DNA of 64,000 nucleotides from Pseudomonas sp. NFIX28 (GTDB lineage Bacteria; Pseudomonadota; Gammaproteobacteria; Pseudomonadales; Pseudomonadaceae), in contig NZ_FNPW01000004.1 of assembly GCF_900107395.1 (NCBI RefSeq), positions 186,001 through 250,000 of the forward strand, written 5' to 3'. Numbering within the stretch: position 1 is the first letter of the stretch; each line of letters begins with the position of its first letter. This document shows, one piece after another, positions 38,698-47,777 of the stretch. Under the pieces are notes generated by a model. The model searched no databases. It was not told the DNA's origin and saw only the letters and a program-made list of their open reading frames with translations. The position numbers were made by a program, and so were the translations under genes.

Positions 38698-39846
38698 TCA
38701 TGGCTTCTGCTCTTGCATGCGGGTGGCAATGATAACGGCTGCCGCCAGCGCTGCGAGGCTTGCAATACTAAAGGTCAATGTCGCCCCCAGGGCGTTCCAG
38801 CTATAGCCGGAATACAACGCGCCCAGCGCGCCGCCGATGCCGGCCAGGGCCGCGTACAAGGCCTGCCCCTGCCCTTGCTGGCGGTCACCGAAGCTGCGCT
38901 GCACGAAATGAATGGCCGCGGCATGAAAGCTGCCGAAGGTCGCGGCGTGCAGCACCTGGGCAAACAGCAGCACCCAGAGATGCTCGGCAAAAACGCCGAG
39001 CAGCAGCCAGCGCAGGGCCGCCAGCAGGAAACTCGCCAGCAGCACCCGGCGCACCGAAAACCGCGACAGAATCCAGCTCATCGCCAGGAAAACCAACACT
39101 TCGGCGACCACCCCCAGCGCCCACAGCAAGCCGATCAAGCCGCGGCTGTAGCCCAGGTGCTCCAGATGCAGGGTCAGGAAGGTGTAGTAAGGGCCGTGGC
39201 TCATTTGCATCAGCGCCACGCAGGCATAAAAAGCCAGCACGCCGGGGCTGCGCAACTGGCTGAGAAAACCTTGCGCGAGCGAGCGGCTGCCCTGGCTCGC
39301 GGGCTGGGCATTGGGCACCCAGGCGCTGCTGAGGACGATTCCAGCCATGATCAGCACCAGGGCCGCGGGGTAGATATCCAAGCTCAGCCATTCGAACAGA
39401 CGCCCCAGCGCCACCACCGTGAGGATGAAGCCGATCGAGCCCCACAGGCGAATCTGGCTGTAGCGCGCGGTCTGGCCCTTGAGATGCGCCAGGGTGATCA
39501 CTTCGAACTGCGGCAGCACCGCGTGCCAGAAGAATGCATGCAGGGCCATGACCATCGCCAGCCAGGCGTAGCTCTTGCTGATGAAAATCAGCGAAAAGCT
39601 CAACAACGTGCAGATGGCGCCAAAACGCACAATGGCCAGGCGCTGGCCGGTGTAGTCGCCAAGCCAGCCCCAGATATTTGGCGCCACGCAGCGCATCAGC
39701 ATGGGAATCGCCACCAGCTCGCCGATACGCGCGCTGGAAAACCCCAGGTGGTCGAAGTACAGCGCCAGGAAAGGCGCGGTCGAACCCAGCAAGGCGAAAT
39801 AGAACAGGTAGAAACTGGAGAGCCGCCAGTACGGGAGCGCCGCCAC
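38698..39846 (-). CDS. MFS transporter (HcaT/LacY-like)
   Basis: 382 residues from GTG 39846 (reads VAALPYWRLSSFYLFYFALL). The frame is open to 39933, but that part overlaps aroC and is not transporter-like. No ideal ribosome site is visible, so the start is uncertain by some codons. About twelve helices; the family features are the N-terminal PYWRLSSFYLFYFALLGSTA and the loop GELVAIPMLMRCVAPNIWGW. It resembles the phenylpropionate-type subfamily, substrate unknown. Its stop abuts the mtnB remnant. Confidence 0.82.
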   Translation of the reverse strand: MAALPYWRLSSFYLFYFALLGSTAPFLALYFDHLGFSSARIGELVAIPMLMRCVAPNIWGWLGDYTGQRLAIVRFGAICTLLSFSLIFISKSYAWLAMVMALHAFFWHAVLPQFEVITLAHLKGQTARYSQIRLWGSIGFILTVVALGRLFEWLSLDIYPAALVLIMAGIVLSSAWVPNAQPASQGSRSLAQGFLSQLRSPGVLAFYACVALMQMSHGPYYTFLTLHLEHLGYSRGLIGLLWALGVVAEVLVFLAMSWILSRFSVRRVLLASFLLAALRWLLLGVFAEHLWVLLFAQVLHAATFGSFHAAAIHFVQRSFGDRQQGQGQALYAALAGIGGALGALYSGYSWNALGATLTFSIASLAALAAAVIIATRMQEQKP

Positions 39847-39880
39847 GGCCGTCAGACCGTGGCGACTGGCAGGGACGCCA

Positions 39881-40972
39881 TTACAGCTGGCCCAGCACCG
39901 GCGTGCTGACGCGCACGTCGGCGTTCTGGCCACGATGACGCAGCAGGTGATCCATCAGCACGATGGCCATCATGGCTTCGGCGATCGGCGTCGCGCGGAT
40001 GCCGACGCACGGGTCGTGGCGACCCTTGGTGATGACGTCCACCGGGTTGCCATCGACGTCGATCGAGCGGCCCGGGGTGGTGATGCTGGAGGTCGGCTTG
40101 AGCGCCAGGTGCGCGACGATCGGCTGGCCGGAGGAAATCCCGCCAAGGATGCCGCCGGCGTTGTTGCTGAGGAAACCTTGCGGAGTCAGCTCGTCGCGAT
40201 GCTCGGTACCACGCTGGGCCACGCTGGCGAAACCGGCGCCGATCTCCACGCCCTTGACCGCGTTGATGCTCATCAGCGCGTGGGCCAGCTCGGCGTCCAG
40301 GCGGTCGAAGATCGGCTCGCCCAGGCCCGGCATCACGCCCTCGGCGACCACGGTGATCTTCGCCCCCACCGAGTCCTGGTCGCGACGCAGCTGATCCATG
40401 TAGGCCTCCAGCTCCGGCACCTTGTCCGGGTCGGGGCTGAAGAAGGCGTTGTCTTCCACCGAGTCCCAGGTCTTGAACGGAATTTCGATCGGGCCCAGCT
40501 GGCTCATGTAGCCACGCACCACGATGCCCTGACTGGCCAGGTATTTCTTGGCGATGGCCCCGGCCGCCACACGCATGGCGGTTTCCCGCGCCGAGCTGCG
40601 GCCGCCGCCGCGGTAATCGCGGATGCCGTATTTGTGGTGGTAGGTGTAATCGGCGTGGGCCGGGCGGAACAGATCCTTGATCGCCGAGTAGTCCTTGGAC
40701 TTCTGGTCGGTGTTGCGGATCAACAAGCCGATGGAACAGCCGGTGGTCTTGCCTTCGAAGACGCCGGAGAGGATTTCGACTTCATCGGCTTCCTGGCGCT
40801 GGGTAGTGTGGCGGCTGGTGCCGGGCTTGCGCCGGTCCAGGTCGCGCTGCAGATCGTCCAGCGACAGCTCAAGACCCGGTGGGCAGCCGTCGACAATGGC
40901 GACCAACGCCGGGCCATGGCTTTCGCCCGCGGTGGTGACAGTGAACAGCTTGCCGTAGGTATTGCCGGACAT
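39881..40972 (-). CDS. aroC: chorismate synthase
   Basis: Last step of the shikimate pathway: converts EPSP to chorismate using reduced FMN. 363 residues. All three family signatures are visible: [20 protein letters not shown] near the N-terminus, a central segment starting [20 protein letters not shown], and [17 protein letters not shown] in the C-terminal third. It is followed 34 bp later by the MFS gene, so the two may share a transcript. Confidence 0.97.
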   Translation of the reverse strand: MSGNTYGKLFTVTTAGESHGPALVAIVDGCPPGLELSLDDLQRDLDRRKPGTSRHTTQRQEADEVEILSGVFEGKTTGCSIGLLIRNTDQKSKDYSAIKDLFRPAHADYTYHHKYGIRDYRGGGRSSARETAMRVAAGAIAKKYLASQGIVVRGYMSQLGPIEIPFKTWDSVEDNAFFSPDPDKVPELEAYMDQLRRDQDSVGAKITVVAEGVMPGLGEPIFDRLDAELAHALMSINAVKGVEIGAGFASVAQRGTEHRDELTPQGFLSNNAGGILGGISSGQPIVAHLALKPTSSITTPGRSIDVDGNPVDVITKGRHDPCVGIRATPIAEAMMAIVLMDHLLRHRGQNADVRVSTPVLGQL

Positions 40973-41113
40973 GCAGGGCGCTCCGTGAAATCAGCCGAAA
41001 TAACTCAATCTGGATTACTGAGCCGGGAAGTATACGCAGGCTACCCAACTAGTTCATCCTCGAACCTTATCCGTGTCCGGAAGTCCAACCGGCACTTTCT
41101 TCATGATGGCGTG

Positions 41114-42067
41114 ATGATGCTGCGAGTTCTTCTCTTGAGCCTTACCCTGTTCACCGGCCTGGTCCAGGCGGCCGTGCTGCAACGTCCCATCAGCCTCGAC
41201 ACCGGCACTGGCGAGTTATACGGCTCGCTGCTGCTGCCCAAGTCCGACACCCCGGTGCCGGTGGTGCTGATCGTCTCCGGCTCCGGCCCTACCGACCGCA
41301 ACGGCAACAACCCCGACGGCGGGCGCAACGACAGCCTCAAGCGCCTGGCCTGGGTGCTGGCCAAGCACAACATCGCCAGCGTGCGCTACGACAAGCGCGG
41401 GGTGGCCGCCAGCCTCGCCGCCACCCCCGACGAGCGCAACCTGACCCTCGACGCCTACGTCGCCGACGCCGTGGCCTGGGGCAAGAAACTCAAGAGCGAC
41501 CCGCGCCTGGGCCCGTTGATCATCCTCGGCCACAGCGAAGGCGCGTTGATCGCCACCCTGGCCGCACCCCAGGTCGATGCGGCAGCGGTGATTTCCATCT
41601 CCGGCACCGCCCGCCCGGTGGACCAGGTGCTGCGCCAACAATTGAGCTACCGCCTGCCGGCGCCGCTGATGCTGCGCAGCAACGAACTGCTCGACAGCCT
41701 CAAGGCCGGCCGGATCGACACCGACGTACCGCCGCAGCTGGAAGTGATCTTCCGCCCCAGCGTGCAGCCGTACCTGATCACCCTGTTCAAGGAAGACCCG
41801 GCCGCCGCTTTCGCCCGCCTGAAGATGCCGGCCCTGATCGTCCAGGGCAGCAACGACATGCAGGTCGGCGTCGGCGATGCGCAGATGCTCAAGGCCGCCA
41901 AGCCGGACGCCCAGCTGGCCCTGATCGAGGGCATGAACCATGTGCTGCGCATCGTGCCCAACGACGTCAAGCGGCAACTGGCCTCCTACAAGGACCCGCA
42001 ACTGCCCCTGGCCTCGGAACTGGGCACCCGCATCATCGGTTTTATTGACGGACTTCACGCCCGTTGA
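41114..42067 (+). CDS. secreted alpha/beta hydrolase
   Basis: 317 residues from ATG 41114 (a second ATG follows at 41117). Signal peptide MMLRVLLLSLTLFTGLVQAA, then an alpha/beta-hydrolase core: the oxyanion loop VSGSGPTDRNGNN, nucleophile elbow LGHSEGALIA (serine at about residue 150), the acid region IVQGSNDMQV and the histidine in EGMNHVLR. It is predicted periplasmic or exported; the ester or peptide substrate is unknown. The ribosome site is poor, so GTG 41111 is an alternative. Confidence 0.83.
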   Translation: MMLRVLLLSLTLFTGLVQAAVLQRPISLDTGTGELYGSLLLPKSDTPVPVVLIVSGSGPTDRNGNNPDGGRNDSLKRLAWVLAKHNIASVRYDKRGVAASLAATPDERNLTLDAYVADAVAWGKKLKSDPRLGPLIILGHSEGALIATLAAPQVDAAAVISISGTARPVDQVLRQQLSYRLPAPLMLRSNELLDSLKAGRIDTDVPPQLEVIFRPSVQPYLITLFKEDPAAAFARLKMPALIVQGSNDMQVGVGDAQMLKAAKPDAQLALIEGMNHVLRIVPNDVKRQLASYKDPQLPLASELGTRIIGFIDGLHAR

Positions 42068-42089
42068 CGCGTTTTTCCCTCCAGTCCTG

Positions 42090-42121
42090 AAAAAAACGGC
42101 CGATAAGCCTTTGCCGGCCGT
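42090..42121. repeat. inverted repeat with A tract
   Basis: Seven A, then ACGGCC and GGCCGT separated by 14 bases. On the minus strand this reads as a stem plus T tract, but no minus-strand gene ends here. It may act as a weak plus-strand terminator after the hydrolase gene. Confidence 0.4.
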
Positions 42122-42165
42122 TCACTTGCCGTCGGCAAGCAGCGCTTGGACAGGATCTCGCCGTT

Positions 42166-42954
42166 ATGACCGATACCCAGAACCCTCCCGAAACCGAGGT
42201 TGAAAACCCCGCTTCCGAAGCCGTGGCGTTGCCATGGGCGGATGTCCATGCCGAGCATCACCGGATGCTTCGCCTGGCGCCGCTGCAAACCGATCGCGCC
42301 ACGGGCGGACGGCCCCTGCGTTTTATCGAGTTCGGTTATGCCGAGCGCAGCAACAAGGAGCGCAGCCTGTTGCGCATGACCCTCCAGTTGCCGGGCCAAC
42401 GGGTGCGCAAGGAGCAGAATCATCTGGATGTCTGGGTCGACCACACGACGCGACGCGTGCGCTTCGAGCCCGAGAACCTGCAGATCGAACCGGCGAACCG
42501 CGGTATCGGCCGCTTTCTGCTGGCGCAAGGGGCAAGCTGGGCGCAGAAAAAGTGGCCGCACTATCGCGTGGACGGTTTCGAACTGGCGAACAAGGATGCG
42601 CTGAACGAGGCCACGCGCCTGCGCCGCGACCATTTCCTGCGGGTCCAGGGCTTCGATGTGGTGTATGCCGATGCGCAGCATCTCAAGGGCAGCGTCAAGC
42701 ATGTCCAGGTTGGCGAACTGCTGCCCAACTGGAACACCGAAAAGCTGCAATTCGTCGAGATTCTCGAAGCCGCGCAGATGCTCCAGCAAGCCGAGCAGAA
42801 CCTCGAAGAACAGGAAGTGAAGCTGCGCAAGCACGAAGAGAAAGTCGCCAAGTACAAGCGCGAAGACACCGGGCTGCGCTTCACCATCACCTGCCTGGTG
42901 GCGTTTGCAGTGTTCCAGGCCGGGTTGCTGATCTGGATCGCGACCCACCGCTGA
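42166..42954 (+). CDS. hypothetical protein with coiled coil and C-terminal membrane anchor
   Basis: 262 residues (MTDTQNPPETEVENPASEAV); family not recognised. Residues 1-30 are acidic and disordered-looking. About 45-190 form a globular part with basic and aromatic residues (RFIEFGYAERSNKERSLLRM, WVDHTTRRVRFEPENLQIEP). About 195-235 form a strongly charged coiled coil (AQMLQQAEQNLEEQEVKLRK). A single C-terminal helix follows (FTITCLVAFAVFQAGLLIWI). The layout is that of a tail-anchored protein whose globular part faces the cytoplasm. It sits upstream of, and convergent with, prmB. Confidence 0.7.
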   Translation: MTDTQNPPETEVENPASEAVALPWADVHAEHHRMLRLAPLQTDRATGGRPLRFIEFGYAERSNKERSLLRMTLQLPGQRVRKEQNHLDVWVDHTTRRVRFEPENLQIEPANRGIGRFLLAQGASWAQKKWPHYRVDGFELANKDALNEATRLRRDHFLRVQGFDVVYADAQHLKGSVKHVQVGELLPNWNTEKLQFVEILEAAQMLQQAEQNLEEQEVKLRKHEEKVAKYKREDTGLRFTITCLVAFAVFQAGLLIWIATHR

Positions 42955-42979
42955 ACCCTGGCCGCCTCTACGGACAACC

Positions 42980-43072
42980 GTAGGACCGAAGCTTGCTCGC
43001 GATAGCGTCCGTCCAGGCACACCCCGGTACCTGGATCGCGGGCAAGTCGGATCGCCGCCCGCTCGCTCCTAC
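42980..43072. repeat. REP pair, second copy of a different subtype
   Basis: GTAGGACCGAAGCTTGCTCG at 42980-42999 and, in reverse, a longer element from 43035 in which GGGCAAGTCGGATCGCCGCC replaces the usual core and which ends in CTCGCTCCTAC at 43072. They lie between convergent genes. Confidence 0.75.
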
Positions 43073-43082
43073 AGAACGCCGA

Positions 43083-43991
43083 TCAGACCCGTGAGCTGAA
43101 CAGCGCCTGGTGCTGCCGGCACTGCTCGGCGGTGAGCATGAACACGCCGTGGCCGCCACGCTCGAACTCCAGCCAGGCGAAATCGACTTCCGGATACAGG
43201 GCTTCGACGTGGACCTGGCTGTTGCCAACCTCGACGATCAACAGGCCCTTATCGGTCAGATGATCGGCCGCCTCGGCCAGCATGCGCCGCACCAGGTTCA
43301 GGCCATCGTCGCCACAAGCCAGGCCCAGCTCCGGCTCGTGCTGGTATTCCTCGGGCATGTCGGCGAAGTCCTCGGCATCCACATACGGCGGGTTCGACAC
43401 GATCAAATCGAAACGCTGGCCCGGCAAACCGTCGAAACCGTCGCCCTGCACCGTGAACACGCGCTCATCGACGCCATGGCGCTCGATGTTCTGGTTCGCC
43501 ACCTCAAGGGCTTCGAACGACAAGTCGGCCAGCACCACCTCGGCATTGCGGAACTCGTAGGCGCAGGCAATGCCGATGCAGCCGGAACCGGTGCACAGGT
43601 CGAGAATCCGTGCCGGCTCCGAACCCAGCCAGGGTTCGAAACGCTTTTCGATCAGCTCGCCGATCGGCGAACGCGGGATCAGCACACGCTCGTCGACAAT
43701 GAACGACAGGCCGCAGAACCAGGCCTCGCCCAGCAGGTAGGCGGTGGGCACGCGCTCTTCGATGCGACGCTTGAGCAGGCGTTGCAGGTTGACCAGTTCA
43801 TCGTCCTCCAGCGCGCAGTCCAGGTAGCTGTCGGCGATTTCCCACGGCAAGTGCAAGGCCCCCAGGACCAATTGACGGGCTTCGTCCCAGGCGTTGTCGG
43901 TCCCATGGCCGAAAAACAGATCCTCCCCATGAAAACGGCTGACAGCCCAACGGATATGGTCGCGCAGAGTGCGCAGGCGGGAAGTGATCAC
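43083..43991 (-). CDS. prmB: ribosomal protein L3 N5-glutamine methyltransferase
   Basis: 302 residues from GTG 43991 (reads [20 protein letters not shown]) with CAGGAG nine bases upstream; the frame is open to 44147, but those residues are not conserved. SAM-binding motif [16 protein letters not shown] (about 140-155) and the amide-methyltransferase signature [13 protein letters not shown] (about 205) identify the HemK/PrmB family. The N-terminal [19 protein letters not shown] is typical of PrmB rather than PrmC. It methylates Gln150 of L3 in E. coli. Confidence 0.94.
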   Translation of the reverse strand: MITSRLRTLRDHIRWAVSRFHGEDLFFGHGTDNAWDEARQLVLGALHLPWEIADSYLDCALEDDELVNLQRLLKRRIEERVPTAYLLGEAWFCGLSFIVDERVLIPRSPIGELIEKRFEPWLGSEPARILDLCTGSGCIGIACAYEFRNAEVVLADLSFEALEVANQNIERHGVDERVFTVQGDGFDGLPGQRFDLIVSNPPYVDAEDFADMPEEYQHEPELGLACGDDGLNLVRRMLAEAADHLTDKGLLIVEVGNSQVHVEALYPEVDFAWLEFERGGHGVFMLTAEQCRQHQALFSSRV

Positions 43992-44064
43992 GGGACAGAC
44001 TCCTGAAAAAACGACTGGCGATTCTAACAGCCAAAACGTCCGAGGACGACGCATGAAAAAACTC

Positions 44065-44091
44065 GGCCTGCGGGGCGTCCAGGCCTTTTTT
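44065..44091. terminator. hairpin plus T tract between divergent genes
   Basis: GGCCTG-CGGGGCGTC-CAGGCC followed by seven T on the plus strand. On the minus strand it is followed by GAG and six T. It lies between prmB (minus) and the hydrolase gene (plus), where no gene ends. Confidence 0.65.
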
Positions 44092-44228
44092 CCGGCATTC
44101 GGGCCGATTGAGCATGGCCCTTGACAAGGCTGTAGGCCAGCAACCACGCACCTTACGTTAGTAGCGATTCACAGAAGCGCTCCGCCAGAGGACAATGTCG
44201 CAAAAGCGCCACTCACAGGAGCCCCAGA

Positions 44229-44819
44229 ATGTCCGTTCCAAAGACGATGTTTCAACTCAGCGGTCGTGGTTATGCAGCGGCTAATTTGAGCCACGCGACC
44301 CTTGTGATCATCGACGCCCAGAAAGAGTACCTCAGCGGCCCGCTGGCCCTGTCCGGCATGGACGCCGCAGTCGACAACATCAAGCAACTGGTCGCTGCCG
44401 CCCGCTCCGCCGGCCGCCCGGTCGTGCATGTGCGCCACCTCGGCACCGTCGGCGGCCTGTTCGACCCGCAGGGCGAACGCGGCGAATTCATCCCCGGCCT
44501 GGAACCCCAGGGCGACGAAACCATCATCGGCAAGCTGCTGCCGAGCGCCTTCCATGGCACCGAGCTGGAAAAGCGCCTGCAAGACCTGGGCTCCCTGGAC
44601 TTGATCGTCTGCGGTTTCATGAGCCACTCCAGCGTCAGCACCACCGTGCGTGCGGCAAAGAACCTGGGCTTTCGCTGCACCCTGGTGGAAGACGCCTGCG
44701 CCACCCGCGACCTGCCCTACAAGGGCGGCATCCTCACGGCCGAGCACGTCCAGCAGACCGAAATGGCGATCATGGCGGACAACTTCGCCACCCTTGCCCT
44801 GACCAAAGATCTGATCTGA
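44229..44819 (+). CDS. isochorismatase-family hydrolase lacking the usual cysteine
   Basis: 196 residues starting MSVPKTMFQLSGRGYAAANL, with ACAGGAG upstream. The family's catalytic Asp is in VIIDAQKEYL and the Lys in IIGKLLPSAFHGT. The position that normally holds the nucleophilic Cys (TH-x-C-V-S-TT) reads FMSHSSVSTTVRAA, so Ser stands in for Cys. Members such as PhzD and EntB also lack the cysteine and hydrolyse isochorismate-like vinyl ethers. The activity here is therefore uncertain, and it should not be called an amidase. Confidence 0.75.
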   Translation: MSVPKTMFQLSGRGYAAANLSHATLVIIDAQKEYLSGPLALSGMDAAVDNIKQLVAAARSAGRPVVHVRHLGTVGGLFDPQGERGEFIPGLEPQGDETIIGKLLPSAFHGTELEKRLQDLGSLDLIVCGFMSHSSVSTTVRAAKNLGFRCTLVEDACATRDLPYKGGILTAEHVQQTEMAIMADNFATLALTKDLI

Positions 44820-44949
44820 TCGACCTGCAATGAGCGGTCTACCGGCCGCTCATCCGTAAAAGCCTCTCGTTTGCCGCAATTGCCTTAGCCTCAGGAACCA
44901 CCCGGTCATCTTTCGGTCGAAGGGCCGATATCCATTGAGGAAGGTCGGA

Positions 44950-45270
44950 ATGAAGATATCCGATGGTTTTGACGCACGTCGTCTGCGGCCCAAAGGCCCG
45001 CGGAACTGGCGTTTGCGCCTGGGCGCGGCATTTTCCGCGTTGCTGGCGACCTTCGGTGTGCTGCTGGCGATGGCCGGGGCCGCCAGCCTGTTGGGGCGCC
45101 CTCCTGCACTGAGTGAATTGAACGCCAGCCCGGCAGGTTCCGCGGTGATTCTAGCGGTCGGCCTGTTACTGCTGTATGTCGGCGTCTGGCTGTGGCGGCG
45201 CTGCCGGCGGCGCATGCGCCAGCCGCAAACACTGAACATGGCTCCGCACCTGATGAAGAAACACGACTGA
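44950..45270 (+). CDS. hypothetical small membrane protein
   Basis: 106 residues from ATG 44950 (MKISDGFDARRLRPKGPRNW) with AGG upstream; an ATG at 44935 is less well placed. Two membrane helices (about 28-50, AAFSALLATFGVLLAMAGAA, and 68-88, AVILAVGLLLLYVGVWLWRR) and basic ends (RRCRRRMRQPQ) indicate both termini in the cytoplasm. No family is recognised. It stands alone between the hydrolase and smr genes. Confidence 0.6.
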   Translation: MKISDGFDARRLRPKGPRNWRLRLGAAFSALLATFGVLLAMAGAASLLGRPPALSELNASPAGSAVILAVGLLLLYVGVWLWRRCRRRMRQPQTLNMAPHLMKKHD

Positions 45271-45345
45271 ATCGACGGCAACACGTTTTGTCCCGCTCCT
45301 CTGCCGCCGAGTTGGGTAAACTGCGCGGTCTTCGCGGAGGCTGAC

Positions 45346-45903
45346 ATGCAAGACGACGATTTTTCCCTATTCAAAAGCGCGATCCAAGGCGTCAAACCGA
45401 TCAAGCATGATCGCGCCGAAACCGGCAAACCCAAGGCGGACCGGGCGCAGATCGCCAAGCTGCGCCAGGCTGCCAGCGTGCGTACCGAAACCACCGCCGT
45501 CGACGGGCTGTCGGATCAGTTCGTGATCGACGTCGGCCCGGAAGACGATCTGATGTGGGCCCGCGACGGGGTCCAGGAAAGCCAGATGCGCAAGCTCAAG
45601 GTCGGCCAGATCCCTTTCGAGGGTAGCCTCGACCTGCACGGCATGAGCGTGGAAAAGGCCCGGGAAACCCTCTGGGCGTTCCTCGCCGAAGCCACCAAGT
45701 TCGAAATCCGCTGCGTGCGCGTCACCCACGGCAAGGCCGTGCGCCTGGACGGCAAGCGACCGATGATCAAGAGCCACGTCAACACCTGGCTGCGCCAGCA
45801 TCCCCAGGTGCTCGGCTTCACCTCGTGCCAGGCCAAGCATGGCGGCGCCGGGGCGGTCTACGTGATGCTCAAACGCACCATGATGGAAGGCCGCGACGAG
45901 TAA
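45346..45903 (+). CDS. smrA: Smr-domain protein (SmrA-like)
   Basis: 185 residues. A charged N-terminal region precedes a full Smr domain (about 88-180) with its hallmarks: LDLHGMSVEKARETLWAFL, VTHGKAVRLDGKRPMIKSHV and a C-terminal AKHGGAGAVYVMLKR. Stand-alone Smr proteins are RNA/DNA endonucleases; SmrB-type enzymes cut mRNA at collided ribosomes. Which branch this one belongs to cannot be decided by eye, so the symbol is tentative. It is followed 77 bp later by folE. Confidence 0.87.
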   Translation: MQDDDFSLFKSAIQGVKPIKHDRAETGKPKADRAQIAKLRQAASVRTETTAVDGLSDQFVIDVGPEDDLMWARDGVQESQMRKLKVGQIPFEGSLDLHGMSVEKARETLWAFLAEATKFEIRCVRVTHGKAVRLDGKRPMIKSHVNTWLRQHPQVLGFTSCQAKHGGAGAVYVMLKRTMMEGRDE

Positions 45904-45980
45904 AGCCGCTTCGTCGCGCTTGCAGCGTCGGGTCCGCCACCGTACCCTTGCCCTTTGCGTAAAATCCCACAGGTAGTTTC

Positions 45981-46526
45981 ATGTCCCTGGAACAGAATTA
46001 CACGGCGATCCTCGGCCAATTGGGCGAAGACGTCTCCCGCGAGGGCCTGCTCGACACGCCAAAACGTGCCGCCAAGGCCATGCAGTACCTCTGCCGCGGT
46101 TATGAGCAAACGCTGGAAGAAGTCACCAACGGTGCCTTGTTCAGCTCCGACAACAGCGAAATGGTGCTGGTCAAGGACATCGAGCTCTACTCGCTGTGCG
46201 AGCACCACCTGCTGCCATTCATCGGCAAGGCTCACGTCGCCTACATTCCGAGCGGCAAGGTGCTGGGCCTGTCGAAAGTCGCACGCATCGTCGACATGTA
46301 TGCGCGTCGCCTGCAGATCCAGGAAAACCTCAGCCGCCAGATCGCCGACGCGGTCCAGCAAGTGACCGGCGCCCTGGGTGTCGCGGTGGTGATCGAGGCC
46401 AAGCACATGTGCATGATGATGCGCGGTGTGGAGAAGCAGAACTCGTCGATGATCACCTCGGTGATGCTCGGTGAATTCCGCGAAAACGCGGCGACTCGCA
46501 GCGAGTTTCTCAGCCTGATCAAGTAA
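45981..46526 (+). CDS. folE: GTP cyclohydrolase I
   Basis: Opens the GTP ring to dihydroneopterin triphosphate, the first step of folate (and pterin) synthesis. 181 residues. Zinc ligands are in [20 protein letters not shown] and in [16 protein letters not shown] (Cys-His-Cys pattern). It is slightly shorter at the N-terminus than the E. coli enzyme. Pseudomonas may carry more than one FolE-type gene; this is a zinc-type copy. It ends at a good terminator. Confidence 0.95.
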   Translation: MSLEQNYTAILGQLGEDVSREGLLDTPKRAAKAMQYLCRGYEQTLEEVTNGALFSSDNSEMVLVKDIELYSLCEHHLLPFIGKAHVAYIPSGKVLGLSKVARIVDMYARRLQIQENLSRQIADAVQQVTGALGVAVVIEAKHMCMMMRGVEKQNSSMITSVMLGEFRENAATRSEFLSLIK

Positions 46527-46541
46527 GACGGCTACCCAAAG

Positions 46542-46568
46542 AACCGGCGTTCATCGCCGGTTTTTTTT
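46542..46568 (+). terminator. rho-independent terminator after folE
   Basis: CCGGCG-TTCAT-CGCCGG followed by eight T, starting 17 bp after the folE stop. Confidence 0.93.
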
Positions 46569-46626
46569 CGCCTGGCAAAAATCAGGTAAGCTGCCGCCCC
46601 TTCTTTCATGGGCAAGAGGCAATAAC

Positions 46627-46998
46627 GTGATCGTCAAAGCGCTTCGAGTCGGCCTGGGCCAGCTCATCATTTTCATCGACTTCATCACCCGCCCACGCAA
46701 GCAGCAGCGCCCCGTCGCCGCTCAAGCCCAGGTCGAACAGGCCGCCAAGGGCCTGACCCTGTATCAGTTCCACGCTTGCCCGTTCTGCGTGAAAACCCGC
46801 CGCACCCTGCACCGCCTGAACGTTCCGGTGGCCCTGCGCGATGCGAAAAACAACGAGCAGGACCGCCAGACCCTGCTGGAACAAGGCGGCAAGATCAAAG
46901 TGCCGTGCCTGCGTATCGAAGAAAATGGCCAGACCACCTGGATGTACGAGTCCAAGGCGATCATCGCTTACCTGGACCAGCGTTTCGCAACAGCTTGA
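46627..46998 (+). CDS. membrane-associated glutaredoxin-like protein
   Basis: 123 residues from GTG 46627 (reads VIVKALRVGLGQLIIFIDFI) with AAGAGG upstream. An N-terminal hydrophobic segment is followed by a glutaredoxin/GST-N thioredoxin fold (about 42-120) with active site HACPFCVKTRR (CPFC) and the cis-proline in KIKVPCLRIEE. Probably a glutathione-dependent disulfide reductase held at the membrane; partner unknown. Confidence 0.85.
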   Translation: MIVKALRVGLGQLIIFIDFITRPRKQQRPVAAQAQVEQAAKGLTLYQFHACPFCVKTRRTLHRLNVPVALRDAKNNEQDRQTLLEQGGKIKVPCLRIEENGQTTWMYESKAIIAYLDQRFATA

Positions 46999-47025
46999 AT
47001 GGTTGGTGGCGTTCTGAAGGACGTC

Positions 47026-47084
47026 ATCGCGGGCAAGCCTCGCTCCTACAGGTTTGCGATGTAGGAGCGAGGCTTGCCCGCGAT
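47026..47084. repeat. REP pair
   Basis: Inverted perfect copies of the REP core, 47026-47049 and 47061-47084, separated by 11 bases. They lie between the glutaredoxin-like gene and its terminator. Confidence 0.88.
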
Positions 47085-47117
47085 AGCGCCAGAACAGCCC
47101 CACAAGATCCAGACCAT

Positions 47118-47146
47118 AAAAAAACCGACCCAAGGGTCGGTTTTTT
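47118..47146. terminator. bidirectional terminator
   Basis: A run, CCGACCC-AA-GGGTCGG, T run. It serves the glutaredoxin-like gene (plus) and the GST gene (minus). Confidence 0.92.
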
Positions 47147-47161
47147 GTTTCCCGCAGAGAC

Positions 47162-47764
47162 TCAGTCGAGCATCCCGACATGCCGCGGGTGGCTTTGCAC
47201 CCGTTGCATCCAGGCCTGGATTGCCGGATAGCGCGCCAGGTCGAAGCCCCCTTCATGGGCGACATGGGTGTAGGCATAAAGCGCGATATCGGCAATCGAA
47301 TATTGCTCGCCCACCAGGTACGGCGTGCGCGCCAGCTGCTGTTCCATCACATCCAGGGCCTTGTAGCCACGCTTTTGCAGCTTCTGGTGTTCGTGCAAGC
47401 GCTCTTGCGGCAGGCCCAGATAGAGCTGGATAAAACGCGCCACGGCAATGTACGGCTCATGGCTGTATTGCTCGAAAAACTGCCACTGCAAGACTTGCGT
47501 GCGCAAACGCGGCTCGCTGGGCAGGAATTCGCTGCCATCGGCAAGAAAGTTGAGAATCGCGTTCGATTCCCACAAGCAGGTGCCGTCTTCCAGCTCCAGC
47601 ACCGGGATCTTGCCGTTGGGGTTCTTCGCCAGGAACGCCTCGGTCTGCGTATCTCCATTCAAGATGTCCACCGCATGCCATTCGTAAGGCTGGCCAAGCA
47701 GATTGAGCATCAGCTTGACCTTGTAGCAGTTGCCGGACCGGTAATCGCTATAAACCTTGTACAT
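47162..47764 (-). CDS. glutathione S-transferase
   Basis: 200 residues starting MYKVYSDYRSGNCYKVKLML. The N-terminal thioredoxin fold has the catalytic serine region YRSGNCYK and the glutathione-binding PNGKIPVLELEDGTCLWESN (about 53-73). A helical C-terminal domain follows with YSIADIALYAYTH. The overall pattern is of the beta/theta bacterial GSTs; substrate unknown. The gene lies 13 bp after the interrupted aminotransferase on the same strand and probably shares its promoter. Confidence 0.9.
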   Translation of the reverse strand: MYKVYSDYRSGNCYKVKLMLNLLGQPYEWHAVDILNGDTQTEAFLAKNPNGKIPVLELEDGTCLWESNAILNFLADGSEFLPSEPRLRTQVLQWQFFEQYSHEPYIAVARFIQLYLGLPQERLHEHQKLQKRGYKALDVMEQQLARTPYLVGEQYSIADIALYAYTHVAHEGGFDLARYPAIQAWMQRVQSHPRHVGMLD

Positions 47765-47777
47765 GGCCCTCTCCTTC

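Noticed and set aside
38491..39909. 472-codon plus-strand frame across the mtnB scar and MFS gene
   Set aside because: Antisense shadow of the MFS transporter.
44935..44949. Earlier ATG for the 106-residue membrane protein
   Set aside because: The ribosome-like GAGGAAGG overlaps this start, so it better serves ATG 44950.
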